Source: Methanobacterium sp.
Lineage (GTDB): Archaea; Methanobacteriota; Methanobacteria; Methanobacteriales; Methanobacteriaceae
Direction: 5' to 3'
Length of the DNA: 64,000 nucleotides
Assembly: GCA_015661405.1 (NCBI GenBank)
Contig: JACWMK010000006.1
Span: forward strand, 1 to 64,000
The notes under the pieces are model-generated. The model did no database searches, had not been told where the DNA came from, and was given only the letters and a program-made list of their open reading frames with translations. The number at the start of each line of letters is the position of its first letter. The first letter of the stretch is position 1. The translations under genes were made by a program, and so were the position numbers. Shown here one piece after another: positions 48,687-58,472 of the stretch.

Positions 48687-49769
48687 TTAATATTCTTTCA
48701 TAACATTCAAAAAGCTGTCAAAATAATAATCAGAATCATTAGGTCCAGGACCTGCTTCAGGATGATACTGTACACTAAATACGGGTAGTTCCTCATGTTT
48801 CAATCCTTCAGGTGTACCATCATTCAAATTTATTTGAGTCACTTTTAATGAGGTATCCTCAACAGATCTAGGATCAACGGTAAAACCATGATTTTGAGAA
48901 GTAATAGAAACTTTACCTGAAACTAAATCCTTAATGGGTTGATTTATTCCACGATGTCCGAATTTCATCTTATATATCTCAGCTCCAAACGCTAAACCAA
49001 TAATCTGTTGTCCCAAACATATACCAAAGACTGGCATTTCTCCAGATAAATAACGAACGTTTTCTATTGCCTTTTTAACTCTAATAGGATCACCTGGACC
49101 ACTCGAAACTAGCATAGCATCCGCATCATAATCTAAAATATCCTTAGCATCCATGTTATATGGTAAAACCACTACTCCAATCTTTCTTTTAAGTAATGCT
49201 TTAATACTATTATTTTTTATACCACAATCTAACACTACCGCACGATGATTATAATCTTCACCTAGAATTCGAGGTTCACTAACACAAACCTGATCCACTA
49301 AATCCAACTCCCCAATATCAGGTTGTCTACGGACTAATTCTAATAATTCAATGTCTTCTATATCTTCTGTAGATAGAACACCTTTCATAGTTCCATGTTC
49401 CCGGATTTTAAGGGTGAGAGATCTAGTATCAATTCCGCTAATACCAGGTATGCTATTTTCTTCTAAGAAATTATTAAGACTTAATTCTGACTTATTATGG
49501 GAAGGATGAGTGTTAAGTTCTCTTACGATAAATCCTTCAGCTTTTATGCCCTCCGATTGAAACCATTCCCGGGATACTCCATAATTACCCTGTAAAGGAT
49601 AGGTTGACATAAGTATTTGACCTTTATATGAAGGGTCAGTCAATGATTCAACGTATCCTGTCATTCCAGTTGCAAAAACTACTTCTCCACTTTTAATTGT
49701 CTCATAACCGAAACCTTCTCCTTTATATATAGTTCCATCTTCTAAAGCCAATTTCGCTTCATTTACCAT
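48687..49769 (-). CDS. carA: Carbamoyl-phosphate synthase, small subunit
   Basis: CarA, 360 residues, the glutamine amidotransferase subunit. The class I GATase triad is visible: nucleophile C in VFGICLGQQ, and H and E in [11 protein letters not shown]. The N-terminal small-subunit domain ([15 protein letters not shown]) is normal. ATG 49769 follows GGTGAG. It forms an operon with carB. Confidence 0.97.
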   Translation of the reverse strand: MVNEAKLALEDGTIYKGEGFGYETIKSGEVVFATGMTGYVESLTDPSYKGQILMSTYPLQGNYGVSREWFQSEGIKAEGFIVRELNTHPSHNKSELSLNNFLEENSIPGISGIDTRSLTLKIREHGTMKGVLSTEDIEDIELLELVRRQPDIGELDLVDQVCVSEPRILGEDYNHRAVVLDCGIKNNSIKALLKRKIGVVVLPYNMDAKDILDYDADAMLVSSGPGDPIRVKKAIENVRYLSGEMPVFGICLGQQIIGLAFGAEIYKMKFGHRGINQPIKDLVSGKVSITSQNHGFTVDPRSVEDTSLKVTQINLNDGTPEGLKHEELPVFSVQYHPEAGPGPNDSDYYFDSFLNVMKEY

Positions 49770-49874
49770 TTACACTCACCAATATATTTGAAAAAACATT
49801 TTTCTTCTAAAATCTAAAAAACCTCATTAAATTTATTTTAAATGAACAAAATTTACTAAAATATAAAATTTTTT

Positions 49875-50321
49875 TTAATCGAATTCAGCATCTAAATCCA
49901 TTTCCATCAATACTGCATCTTCATAATCTTCATAATATTTTTTAAGAATCTCTTTCTTATTAAATCCCATTTCATTATAGAATTTAATGGCACCACCATT
50001 ACTAACTCTCACTTCTAATTTTAGAATATTGACATTATAACGTTTGAAAATTTTAAGTGCTGTTTCTACTAACTGGGATCCAACACTTTTCCTGCGATAT
50101 TCATCATCCACAGCTATAGATATTATATGTCCTTCATCCTCAAATCTGATCCAAAATATAATATATCCTACTACAATATTATCTTCTTGAGCAACTAAAA
50201 ATCCTGCACCTAAATTAAAAATATCAATTAAGATTTTGGGTGGGTAAGGATCCTTGAAGGATCTATTCTCAATTTCTAGAACTCTTTTAATATCTTGTCT
50301 TTTAAATTCTCTTATTATCAT
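49875..50321 (-). CDS. rimI: GNAT N-acetyltransferase, RimI-like
   Basis: A 148-residue GNAT protein close to archaeal RimI/Ard1, which acetylates protein N-termini. The acetyl-CoA loop DDEYRRKSVGSQLVE and the C-terminal VSNGGAIKFYNEMGF are diagnostic. I start at ATG 50321, 7 bases after GGAGA. A longer frame to 50411 would overlap the diverging UPF0146 gene and adds residues with no family resemblance. Confidence 0.9.
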   Translation of the reverse strand: MIIREFKRQDIKRVLEIENRSFKDPYPPKILIDIFNLGAGFLVAQEDNIVVGYIIFWIRFEDEGHIISIAVDDEYRRKSVGSQLVETALKIFKRYNVNILKLEVRVSNGGAIKFYNEMGFNKKEILKKYYEDYEDAVLMEMDLDAEFD

Positions 50322-50366
50322 TAAAATTCTCCAAGTAAAAAAAATTTTGGGAGTTGTACAAAAATT

Positions 50367-50759
50367 ATGTGGAATGATTTTACCCGATACATTATCAACA
50401 ATTACAGTCATGCCCCAAAGATAGTTGAAGTGGCTGTGGGAAACTTCCTAGAAATTGCCTTCTGCTTAAGAAAACATCTTAAGTTGAATATAATTATGAC
50501 GGATATTAAACCTTCCCATACAAGAATTATCCAAGATGATATTAGCTTTCCTAACTTAAAAATATATAAGAATGCGTCACTCATCTATTCAATTCGACCC
50601 CCAGAGGAATTACATCCTCATTTAGTAAAAGTTGCAGAGAAAGTAGGATCAGATCTCATTATTAAACCATTATCCACAGATTACATTAATTCACAGAGAA
50701 AACTGGAACTAATTAACTATAATAAAACGTTTTTTTATATGTTAAAAAAAAAAATTTAA
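50367..50759 (+). CDS. UPF0146 family protein
   Basis: A 130-residue UPF0146 protein, an archaeal family with a degenerate Rossmann/methyltransferase-like fold (IVEVAVGNFLEIAFCL, then IIMTDIKP). The reaction is unknown; a clear SAM-binding glycine motif is not retained. It diverges from rimI with only 45 bases between starts, so promoters overlap or one gene is leaderless. Confidence 0.8.
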   Translation: MWNDFTRYIINNYSHAPKIVEVAVGNFLEIAFCLRKHLKLNIIMTDIKPSHTRIIQDDISFPNLKIYKNASLIYSIRPPEELHPHLVKVAEKVGSDLIIKPLSTDYINSQRKLELINYNKTFFYMLKKKI

Positions 50760-50872
50760 CTAAAATATTTAGTTATTAAAATTTCAAACTGCAAAATTTT
50801 AAGGTATCTTAAAATAAAGTTTTATTTTGAATAGATTAAATAAATGAGTTTAAATGATTAAAGAGGTCTTAT

Positions 50873-51676
50873 ATGCAGATAATGATAATGGCAGGTACCA
50901 CTGAAGGGGTACAAATCATAGCCATGATAGCTTCCCTTGAACATACTCATATAATTGCTACTACAGTAACGAAAGAAGGTGGAAAACTAGCTAAATCCGC
51001 CGGTGCCCAAGAAGTAATATCAGAGGCATTGAATAAAGAAGCTATTGAAAAAATTATTAAAACAAAGAAAATAGATCTCCTAATAGATGCAACTCACCCC
51101 TTCGCAGAGGATGCCACACGAAATGCCATAAAAGCAGCTAATGATACTGGAATAAAATATTTACGGTTTGAAAGGCCGTCTATAAATTTCCCTGAAAATA
51201 ATCTTATTCATCCAATCTCTTCATTTGAAAATATAAAATCAAAAGTTTTGGAAATTATAGGCAGTGATAATCCTCGAATTTTCCATTTAGCAGGGGTTAT
51301 GACTTTACATTACTTAACACAAGTTTTAAACCCAGAGAATATCGTGGTGAGAGTTCTACCTTCAATATATTCAATTAAAAAATGCTTTGATTTAGGCTTG
51401 CCATCGGAAAATATAATAGCAATGCAGGGAATTTTCTCCATAGACTTCAATCGGGCTTTAATGCAGGAATATAATATAAGCATAATGATAACTAAGGAAA
51501 GCGGGGATGAGGGTGGAACTCCTTCTAAAATAGAAGCAGCCCTAGAGTTGGGGATTCCAGTGGTTATGGTTATGCGGCCCCTAGTTTCAGAAATTAATAA
51601 GAAAACTGTATTCAATAATGTAAATGATTTATTACAGGAAATTATTAATTCTATAGCTTATATAAAAATTAAATAA
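50873..51676 (+). CDS. cobK: Precorrin-6A/cobalt-precorrin-6A reductase
   Basis: CobK/CbiJ, 267 residues, reduces (cobalt-)precorrin-6A in the corrin pathway. The NAD(P)-binding start MIMAGTTEG, the segment LIDATHPFAEDATRNA and the late ITKESGDEGGTPSKIEAA are family signatures. It is a single gene; other cobalamin genes are not nearby. ATG 50873. Confidence 0.93.
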   Translation: MQIMIMAGTTEGVQIIAMIASLEHTHIIATTVTKEGGKLAKSAGAQEVISEALNKEAIEKIIKTKKIDLLIDATHPFAEDATRNAIKAANDTGIKYLRFERPSINFPENNLIHPISSFENIKSKVLEIIGSDNPRIFHLAGVMTLHYLTQVLNPENIVVRVLPSIYSIKKCFDLGLPSENIIAMQGIFSIDFNRALMQEYNISIMITKESGDEGGTPSKIEAALELGIPVVMVMRPLVSEINKKTVFNNVNDLLQEIINSIAYIKIK

Positions 51677-51724
51677 AAAAGAAGATTTTTAAATTAGGTA
51701 TAATAAGTTAATTATAAAGTTTAA

Positions 51725-51782
51725 AGCCTCAGTTCGCCCATCATTCATCACGGTTCAGAGCTCATAGGGTTCATCATCGGCT
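51725..51782 (-). ncRNA. C/D-box sRNA (rRNA 2'-O-methylation guide)
   Basis: A 58-base RNA on the minus strand with complete archaeal C/D architecture: terminal stem AGCC/GGCT (51779-51782 with 51725-51728), box C ATGATGA (51771-51777), box D' CTGA (51755-51758), box C' GTGATGA (51745-51751) and box D CTGA (51729-51732). Both guides are exactly 12 bases. A TATA element near 51798-51806 predicts a start just ahead of box C. The D guide is complementary to UUCGCCCAU, which I recall as the archaeal 23S A-loop region; this target is tentative. Confidence 0.85.
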
Positions 51783-51914
51783 AAAGAGATTATTTATTAA
51801 TATAAATTCTATTTATTTAATCTTATATAATTTATTAATTCTGCAATATATTAATTATAAATTTTAAATAAATTAAACAAATTTTAAAACTAATTTTGTA
51901 ATAAAATCTATGGA

Positions 51915-52352
51915 TTAGTTTTCCTTTAGTGGTAATACTTCAAAGAACAGTTTCTTAAAATTATTTAATAATTCTTTGGGAAAAGTTAAACCAACACAAA
52001 TAATCAAAACACCAGTCCCTATAACATCATCTTCAATATTCGGATTTTTTATGACTTCTTCATCGAAAACTAGCTTTACTTTTGATTTATTTTGGAAGAA
52101 ATCCCAAAGAGTTTCACGTTTATGATTAGCACCGTTTACTTCGATGTTATTACGTAAAGTTAATTTTAAAAATTTTCTCCAATCATTAAAATCACAAAAT
52201 TCTATCCATATTGATCCATTCATATCTATACAGGAATTACATGTTTCAATTTCCCAATGAAAAAAGTTTTTAATAATATCATCTAATCCTTCATCAACAT
52301 AAATATAAAAATCATCATCAATTTTAACTTCCACTTGTTCATGTTCAGTCAT
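51915..52352 (-). CDS. Conserved hypothetical protein
   Basis: A 145-residue acidic soluble protein that I do not recognise. It has two close cysteines (ETCNSC, about 37-40) and another two at FC and IICVG, aromatic-rich strands (DDFYIYVDEG, GSIWIEFCDF), and a hydrophobic VIGTGVLIICVGL near the C-terminus. ATG at 52352 follows GGTGAA. A minus-strand TATA-like ATATATAAT near 52440-52449 is the probable promoter. Confidence 0.65.
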   Translation of the reverse strand: MTEHEQVEVKIDDDFYIYVDEGLDDIIKNFFHWEIETCNSCIDMNGSIWIEFCDFNDWRKFLKLTLRNNIEVNGANHKRETLWDFFQNKSKVKLVFDEEVIKNPNIEDDVIGTGVLIICVGLTFPKELLNNFKKLFFEVLPLKEN

Positions 52353-52616
52353 AAATTCACCAATCTTAAATATTCAGCTTGCTTTAGTCATATTACATAA
52401 TATTATCAATTATTTTATTCAAAACAATGCTGAAGAAATATTATATATGTTTCAATATTTTTTTGCATAGTTGAGAAATTAGTTAAGAAAAAAATATAGA
52501 TTCTATATTTCAAAATACAAGTAAAAATTTGTTTCATTGGATAATACTGATAATCTTTACAGTATAGATCAAATGATTATTTTTAAAAAAAAATAGAAGA
52601 TGAATCCCTAATGGAA

Positions 52617-53849
52617 TTATCCGTACATTACTCCGGCTTCTTTTCGCATTTCTTCTTCACGTTCAATGCCCATTATTTTATCCACAGCATCCAGGAAGTC
52701 GTTCATAGTAACGGTGACTCTTTCTTCTCGAATAGCAAACATACCTGATTCGGTGCAGATAGCTTTGAGATCTGCTCCAGATGCTCCTTCAGTCATGGAG
52801 GCTACCATTCGAATGTCGACTTCTTCATTAAGTGTCATATTTTTAGTGTGGATTTTAAGTATCTCCATCCTACCGTCTTCATTTGGAATATGCACTTCTA
52901 TAAATCGGTCAAATCTACCTGGACGTAATAATGCAGGATCTAATATGTCGGGACGGTTAGTAGCGGCGACTATACCAACGTCTCCTCGCCCTTCGAATCC
53001 ATCCATTTCTGCTAGTAATTGCATTAGAGTTCTTTGAACTTCTCGATCTCCACTGGTTGAGCTTTTAAGTCTTTTAGCTGCGATAGCATCAATTTCATCC
53101 ATAAATATTATACTGGGTGATTTTTCTTTAGCTAATTCGAAAACACCCCTTACTAATCGTGCTCCTTCACCTATATATTTCTTCACGAATTCTGATGCTA
53201 CAATTTTTATGAATGTGGCGTTAGTTTCGTGAGCTACGGCTTTAGCAAGCAGTGTTTTACCAGTACCCGGAGGACCATAGAGTAATACTCCTTTTGGTGG
53301 TTCTATTCCTATTTCTTCGAATAATTCTGGTCTTTTTAGGGGTAATTCGACTGTTTCTTTAATTTCTACTATTTGTGCTTCTAATCCACCGATTTGTTCA
53401 TAACTTATGTCTGGTTTTTCTTCAACTTCCATTCCAGTTACTAATGGGTCTTTTTCGGAGGGTAATACATTTACAATGCCAAATGTTTGCTGATTTAAAG
53501 CTACTCTAACTCCTGGTTCTAAAGCATTATCATCTAAGAATCGTGAATATCCTATAACGAAGTGTGGACCGGTGCTACTTTTTACGACTACTTTTCCATC
53601 ATCTAAAACTTCAGTTACTGTGGCTATGACTAATGGAGGGGATCTGAATCTTTCAATTTCTCCTCTCAATGATTTCACTTCTCTATCAAGCCGCATTTTT
53701 TCGTTTTCCATCAGTACTTTGTCTTTTTCAAGTTTCCTTACCTTCCACATTAAATTTCTTTTAGTTTTAGTATTTTCTTCTTTAAGAAGCTTTATCTCCT
53801 TTTTGAGGTCTTCAATTTTTTTAAGAATATTTTGGGACATGTTTTCCAT
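52617..53849 (-). CDS. pan: Proteasome-activating nucleotidase PAN
   Basis: PAN, 410 residues, the hexameric AAA ATPase that unfolds substrates for the 20S proteasome. It has an N-terminal coiled coil (about 5-68), an OB domain (72-130), Walker A GPPGTGKT at 192-199, Walker [10 protein letters not shown] around D251/E252, and the C-terminal HbYX docking motif MYG at 408-410. The proteasome genes are not in the window. The start is ATG 53849, or ATG 53840 at residue 4. Confidence 0.96.
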   Translation of the reverse strand: MENMSQNILKKIEDLKKEIKLLKEENTKTKRNLMWKVRKLEKDKVLMENEKMRLDREVKSLRGEIERFRSPPLVIATVTEVLDDGKVVVKSSTGPHFVIGYSRFLDDNALEPGVRVALNQQTFGIVNVLPSEKDPLVTGMEVEEKPDISYEQIGGLEAQIVEIKETVELPLKRPELFEEIGIEPPKGVLLYGPPGTGKTLLAKAVAHETNATFIKIVASEFVKKYIGEGARLVRGVFELAKEKSPSIIFMDEIDAIAAKRLKSSTSGDREVQRTLMQLLAEMDGFEGRGDVGIVAATNRPDILDPALLRPGRFDRFIEVHIPNEDGRMEILKIHTKNMTLNEEVDIRMVASMTEGASGADLKAICTESGMFAIREERVTVTMNDFLDAVDKIMGIEREEEMRKEAGVMYG

Positions 53850-54001
53850 GATCCTAGCTCACTCCTATTCGGTTTTGACTGTTAATTTATTATTTTGATT
53901 TTTTATAATTATATAACCAATTTTTATACTTAATAATATTTAAATATTGAGGTAACTGAAGTAATATACAGTATATAAATTTATAAAAAAGGTATGTGAT
54001 T

Positions 54002-54463
54002 ATGAGATGTGAGATTTGCGGTAAAAAAGTGGTTGGAACACCTGTTAGAGTTAAAATTGAAGGTTCAGTTATGCAAACCTGTCAGGAATGTTCAAAATTT
54101 GGTAAAGTTCAAAAAGAACCTCAAAGAGCGATCAGGAAAAGAACTCCTCCGCGACTTCCTAGATATAAGGAACCTTCAAATGAGGTTTTAGAGGATTTTA
54201 ATACAGTTATACGTAAAGCCAGAGAGAATTTAGGATGGTCTAGAGAAAATTTAGCTGAAAAGGTTTATGAGAAGGTTTCAGTCATAGGTCGGATTGAATC
54301 CGGGAAGATGGTTCCTGATATTAAGCTCGCTAGGAAACTAGAGAAAATCTTGAATGTGAGTCTTCTTGAGAAAGTTGAGGATGAAAATTTAGAGGATAAA
54401 GGTTCTCAGAGGATTAGAGGGGCGACTATTGGAGACATAGCTTTTATAAAAAAGAATAAATAG
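54002..54463 (+). CDS. mbf1: Archaeal MBF1 transcription factor
   Basis: aMBF1, 153 residues. The archaeal N-terminal zinc ribbon has C3-x2-C6 and C27-x2-C30. A basic linker (about 40-60) leads to the Cro/C1 helix-turn-helix (ARENLGWSRENLAEKVYEKVSVIGRIESGKM). ATG 54002 is chosen; GTG 53996 upstream lies in the likely Shine-Dalgarno region. It is divergent from pan across 150 bases. Confidence 0.94.
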   Translation: MRCEICGKKVVGTPVRVKIEGSVMQTCQECSKFGKVQKEPQRAIRKRTPPRLPRYKEPSNEVLEDFNTVIRKARENLGWSRENLAEKVYEKVSVIGRIESGKMVPDIKLARKLEKILNVSLLEKVEDENLEDKGSQRIRGATIGDIAFIKKNK

Positions 54464-54620
54464 AATTTTTTATAATAATCCAAATTCATCCCTAATTTTT
54501 TGAAAATTGAAAAAGAATTATTTTTTTTTTAAATTAATTTTTTTAGTATCTTAAAAAAAAATTATTTTTATTTCAAGAATTAAAAAATTATTCAAATATT
54601 TTATTTTTTATAATAAATAT

Positions 54621-54977
54621 TTAAGAAGAGTTTTTATGAGAGTAATATCCTCTTAATGGTTTAAGTTCTTTAAAAATTTTTTCTAATTCAGGGTAATCCG
54701 AGTATTCACGGCTTAAAACCATAATATGTGCTGGAGGATGTATACTCTTTACCTGCATTATGCTTTTAGTAGTGTCCTCCTGCACTCTTACCATAACCGC
54801 AAATTTAGTTTTTGTCTTTAATTCTTGTTTTAGAATCCCTTTCATAAATTTATCAGCAATCTTTGCTTCAAGAATTCTCGGCTTTCCAGTGATCTTTAAT
54901 TTAGCATGTCTCTCCAAATCAGCCAATGCATTCAAGATTTTCTTATCACTATCCGCTCTAACCAATATTAACGCCAT
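54621..54977 (-). CDS. DUF356 family protein
   Basis: A 118-residue methanogen-specific DUF356 protein, soluble and basic, with ALILVRAD at the N-terminus and HPPAHIMVLSREY in the middle. The function is unknown. It starts 18 bases after the stop of the exported protein upstream and is thus in the same operon. Confidence 0.85.
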   Translation of the reverse strand: MALILVRADSDKKILNALADLERHAKLKITGKPRILEAKIADKFMKGILKQELKTKTKFAVMVRVQEDTTKSIMQVKSIHPPAHIMVLSREYSDYPELEKIFKELKPLRGYYSHKNSS

Positions 54978-54995
54978 AATTAAGAATTCTCCTTT

Positions 54996-56294
54996 TTATA
55001 GTTTTTTACGTCTCCTTGAGAAAGAAGAGATAAGCGTACTTCTAAATATTACTAAAACAACCATAATCAAACCGATGGCAGTCTGTAAATTTCCAATTGA
55101 CTCTAAAAGAGAAGAGCTTATAGGTAAATTCCAAACCGGTGCAGTCCTACCATTTGCAAGTGGAGTGTAGTAAACTCCCACTTGTTTAGTATAGGTTTCA
55201 ATATGAATATCATCAGGTTCAACAGGACTAACACCAACCAATAAACCACTACTTATAGCTTTGTTAATATCACTAGCTATTTGAGTAGCATCGAATCCAT
55301 GTTCATTTACAGATGATTCAACAACTGATTCGGTGGTACCAATAATACCAGGATCGTCAGTTCCGTATGTTGAAACACTAGCATTGTTTGCTCCAACTGT
55401 TATGTAATTTTCCATAGCTTGATAAGCGTATACTGTTGTTAAAGGATTATTATCAATAGGGGAAGTAGTGTAACTATCAGCGTCAGGAAAAGTAATACCC
55501 CAACCGCTGATAGGATCAACTTTCTCAAAGGGCTGATCCATAGGGAAACCTGTTTGATTTAATTCAGATGGTGTAAACGTATCTTCAGTAGATATACCCG
55601 AATCCAGATTGATACCTCCTCCACCAAACTGTTCACCTGATTGTTCGGCAACCAATTTAAAAGTATTAGCCAATATCTGTGTAGCTGGATAACCATCCCT
55701 AATTTGTTCACCAATCATTTCAGAAGCAGCCAGTCCCACTGCAGTAGTATTATCAGGTTGAGGATTACCTGGTGTATGTAACAAGTGAAGTACTGCCCCC
55801 TTAGTACCTGGTGGTAATACACCTATTTCTCCTGTAGTGGGGGTGATAGTAATGGTACCATCATTCGAAACTTCAATTAACCAATTACCAGACGTACCGG
55901 CTATTGCAGCTCCGATAGTAGGGCCTCCAATCACCAATCTCTGCCCGGAGAAACTATTAGCAATACTAGCAGCAGTTTCAGCATTAGCTCCTGATTTAAG
56001 ATCATTAATAGCTTCAACTATCATTTGCAACCTGGGAGTGTCATTTACAACAGTACTACTACCACTCGTATCTGCACCACCAGATAAGATTGCAAACTTA
56101 TCTACTGGTGAGTTTATGAAGGTTGATTCAAACATGTTACTATCATAGGACATACTACCCGCAGCAGCCCCGTTAGGACTTTGACCCGTGGGATCAGTAA
56201 TGATTATTACATTACAAGTAGCTGCAGCCGCATTCATCATCACTAATGTAGTAATAAATAGCACCAAAATTCGTGCTACATTCACCTTCCGCAT
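54996..56294 (-). CDS. Exported membrane-anchored protein, single cysteine after the signal segment
   Basis: A 432-residue protein that I do not recognise. Residues 6-25 are a signal-like hydrophobic segment, followed at once by C27, the only cysteine in the protein. Residues 28-395 are extracellular-looking, Gly/Ser/Thr-rich and without repeats. A C-terminal membrane helix (about 400-422) precedes FSRRRKKL. The lone cysteine could be a lipid anchor or an N-terminal nucleophile. ATG 56294 is two bases after the stop of the next upstream gene, after GGTGGTGAAG. It lies downstream of the wall genes on the same strand. Confidence 0.7.
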   Translation of the reverse strand: MRKVNVARILVLFITTLVMMNAAAATCNVIIITDPTGQSPNGAAAGSMSYDSNMFESTFINSPVDKFAILSGGADTSGSSTVVNDTPRLQMIVEAINDLKSGANAETAASIANSFSGQRLVIGGPTIGAAIAGTSGNWLIEVSNDGTITITPTTGEIGVLPPGTKGAVLHLLHTPGNPQPDNTTAVGLAASEMIGEQIRDGYPATQILANTFKLVAEQSGEQFGGGGINLDSGISTEDTFTPSELNQTGFPMDQPFEKVDPISGWGITFPDADSYTTSPIDNNPLTTVYAYQAMENYITVGANNASVSTYGTDDPGIIGTTESVVESSVNEHGFDATQIASDINKAISSGLLVGVSPVEPDDIHIETYTKQVGVYYTPLANGRTAPVWNLPISSSLLESIGNLQTAIGLIMVVLVIFRSTLISSFSRRRKKL

Positions 56295-56296
56295 GG

Positions 56297-56719
56297 TTAC
56301 TTCACCACCACAGATGACCAATCTTCGATAACATTCACAGTTACTATGCCTGTTTGATTATCAACTGTAATACTAGCTGCAGTTATAGGATACATTGTAG
56401 TACCTGGATATGCAGACTCAGTTGCAGCTAGCTCTGCATTTGTTATAGCTTCACTTAAGGGAAGCCTAGTTTTACTAGTAACTAAAGTGTCACCGTCAAT
56501 ATAACTTCCTTCTCTGAAGCCTTCACTTTCAACATTAGCTTTTATAATATCCGTTGGTTCAATATCATTTCCATTTATTATAACTCCGGATATAGGTACT
56601 CCTTCATATGCTCCTGGTGATGAAGCATATGCAGTGTAAGTCATAAAACGCCCGGATAAAATAAGTATGAAGGCCAGTACAAGAATTATTAAAGTGTCTC
56701 TTCTAACTTTTATGAACAT
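56297..56719 (-). CDS. Small exported protein paired with the 432-residue protein
   Basis: A 140-residue protein with a basic N-terminus, a hydrophobic signal or anchor (about 8-31, ending in TAYAS) and a polar extracellular domain. I recognise no family. It is separated by two bases from the larger exported gene, so the pair probably forms a complex at the cell surface. It lies 184 bases downstream of the Mur ligase operon. Confidence 0.65.
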   Translation of the reverse strand: MFIKVRRDTLIILVLAFILILSGRFMTYTAYASSPGAYEGVPISGVIINGNDIEPTDIIKANVESEGFREGSYIDGDTLVTSKTRLPLSEAITNAELAATESAYPGTTMYPITAASITVDNQTGIVTVNVIEDWSSVVVK

Positions 56720-56903
56720 TTCTTGGTTTTCTCCCTGATTTTTCGATTTCTAATAAATAAATTATATAAAATTTAACTTTTTTTAAATATTAATTTTAAA
56801 TTAATCAATAAAAATAATTATAATATTTTCGGAATTCATGTATAAATATTCGAATTAGTATTAGCATATAAATAGGTTTATATTATTATTTAACTTTTAG
56901 GGG

Positions 56904-58472
56904 TTAAAATAAATAATGTAATTTTTTATAAATATCTTCTTTATATTTAAATGCAGCTTCACCGATACAAACAACAGCAGGCACGTCACATTCCAATGCC
57001 TTTTCTAATCCACCCATTACTTGCTCCAAGTTAGCACCTAAAGTTCTTTTTTTAAACTCTTTGGGATTTTCAGGGGTTAACAAGATTTTTTCAGACATCA
57101 TAGATTCCATAAGTTTATCTGCAACTTTTCGAGAGTAAAAAGAAGCAGGAATAATAAAATCCGCATTTTCTAAACATTTATTTAAAATGCAAATATCACC
57201 ACTTTCACCTGATTCTGATGAAACAGTTATAACAACTGCAATTCGTCCATGAATCTTACGCAATTCCCGGAGCACAGTTTCCACTCCTCCAGGGTTATGA
57301 GCATAATCTATTATAACTTCTTTTCCCTGAAAATTACCTATATAATCAAGCCGCCCAGGTATGCCTTTAAAGCTTTCCGCAACGGTTATAATATCATATA
57401 TAGGTATATTAAAGAATTCTATCGCTGCTGTTATTGCACCTAAGATATTGTAAATATTATGAAGTCCCATAATTGACGTATGAACATTAAAAACATCTTC
57501 CGGTGTTTGTAATATGAAACCATCCTTATCTATGTCTGTGGCAAGATAATCTGGCTGAAGCCTTTCCACTCCACATTCGCAGTGATAATAACCCATTCCA
57601 GATATAGTTTCCTTTAGGATGATTTCTCGTCCACAACAGCATAATTTTTTATTTTCAACTGTCTCTTTATAATCTACTCCAAATGTAATTATATGCCCAG
57701 CTGTATTAGATGAAAGATTATTAATTAACCCAGTTATGGTTGGGTCATCTGCATTTATGATTAACATTTTATCTTTAAGATAATCCAAAAATTCACTTTT
57801 TATAGCAGCGTAACTGAGGAAATCTTGATGATCTGGCATATGATCTGGAGTAATATTGGTTATTATACCGCATAATGGATCACAACGTTCTAACATAAAT
57901 TTCAAATCTCCCGGAACACCGAAAGTCCCGGTTTCAAGAATAGCTACATCTCCCTGTAGTCGGCATTGTAATGGTGGTATATAATCAATATTCCCCTGTA
58001 ATTCTTTGAAACCATGCTCCGTGGTGGTTATTCCGGAGTAATTGCACATATGTTTCAATAAGGTGGTTGTGGTGGTTTTACCATTAGTGCCAGTTATGCA
58101 AAGCACTGGTTTATCCGGCTTGATCATTTTAAGTATATCATCAACTCCAAGGACTTCAGATCCACTACATATTACCTTTTTATAAAGATTAGAATCCTTG
58201 GATATGCTAGGTGGTAGAATTATATAATTTGATTCTTTAAAAAAATCTTTAGGATGCCCTGCAAGGTAAAGTGGTAAATCATAATCCCTTAAATTGTATT
58301 TGAATTTACATTGGGCTTCTGATTTATAATCTGTACCTACAACTTTTAAATCATGATCAAGGAGTACACGAGCTATTAAGTTCCCAACCACCCCACAAAC
58401 ACCTATTACTCCATAAATGGGGGTACCTGATTTTATTAAAGGTACAATATCATCTTTTTTATCGCTGCTCAT
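56904..58472 (-). CDS. Mur ligase with zinc-ribbon insertion (pseudomurein peptide synthesis)
   Basis: A 522-residue Mur-type amide ligase. An N-terminal Rossmann-like domain ([16 protein letters not shown]) precedes P-loop GTNGKTT at 128-134, [10 protein letters not shown] around 206-215, and the C-terminal signature [10 protein letters not shown] at 389-398. A cysteine-rich insertion, CCCG at 278-281 and CECG at 298-301, looks like a zinc ribbon within the central domain, as in MurT. It probably adds an amino acid to the pseudomurein precursor; which one cannot be told. Its ATG overlaps the stop of the next upstream ligase. Confidence 0.85.
   Translation of the reverse strand: MSSDKKDDIVPLIKSGTPIYGVIGVCGVVGNLIARVLLDHDLKVVGTDYKSEAQCKFKYNLRDYDLPLYLAGHPKDFFKESNYIILPPSISKDSNLYKKVICSGSEVLGVDDILKMIKPDKPVLCITGTNGKTTTTTLLKHMCNYSGITTTEHGFKELQGNIDYIPPLQCRLQGDVAILETGTFGVPGDLKFMLERCDPLCGIITNITPDHMPDHQDFLSYAAIKSEFLDYLKDKMLIINADDPTITGLINNLSSNTAGHIITFGVDYKETVENKKLCCCGREIILKETISGMGYYHCECGVERLQPDYLATDIDKDGFILQTPEDVFNVHTSIMGLHNIYNILGAITAAIEFFNIPIYDIITVAESFKGIPGRLDYIGNFQGKEVIIDYAHNPGGVETVLRELRKIHGRIAVVITVSSESGESGDICILNKCLENADFIIPASFYSRKVADKLMESMMSEKILLTPENPKEFKKRTLGANLEQVMGGLEKALECDVPAVVCIGEAAFKYKEDIYKKLHYLF

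Noticed and set aside
50322..50411. Longer RimI N-terminus starting at 50411
   Set aside because: It would overlap the divergent UPF0146 gene, lacks family similarity and has no Shine-Dalgarno; ATG 50321 is well supported.
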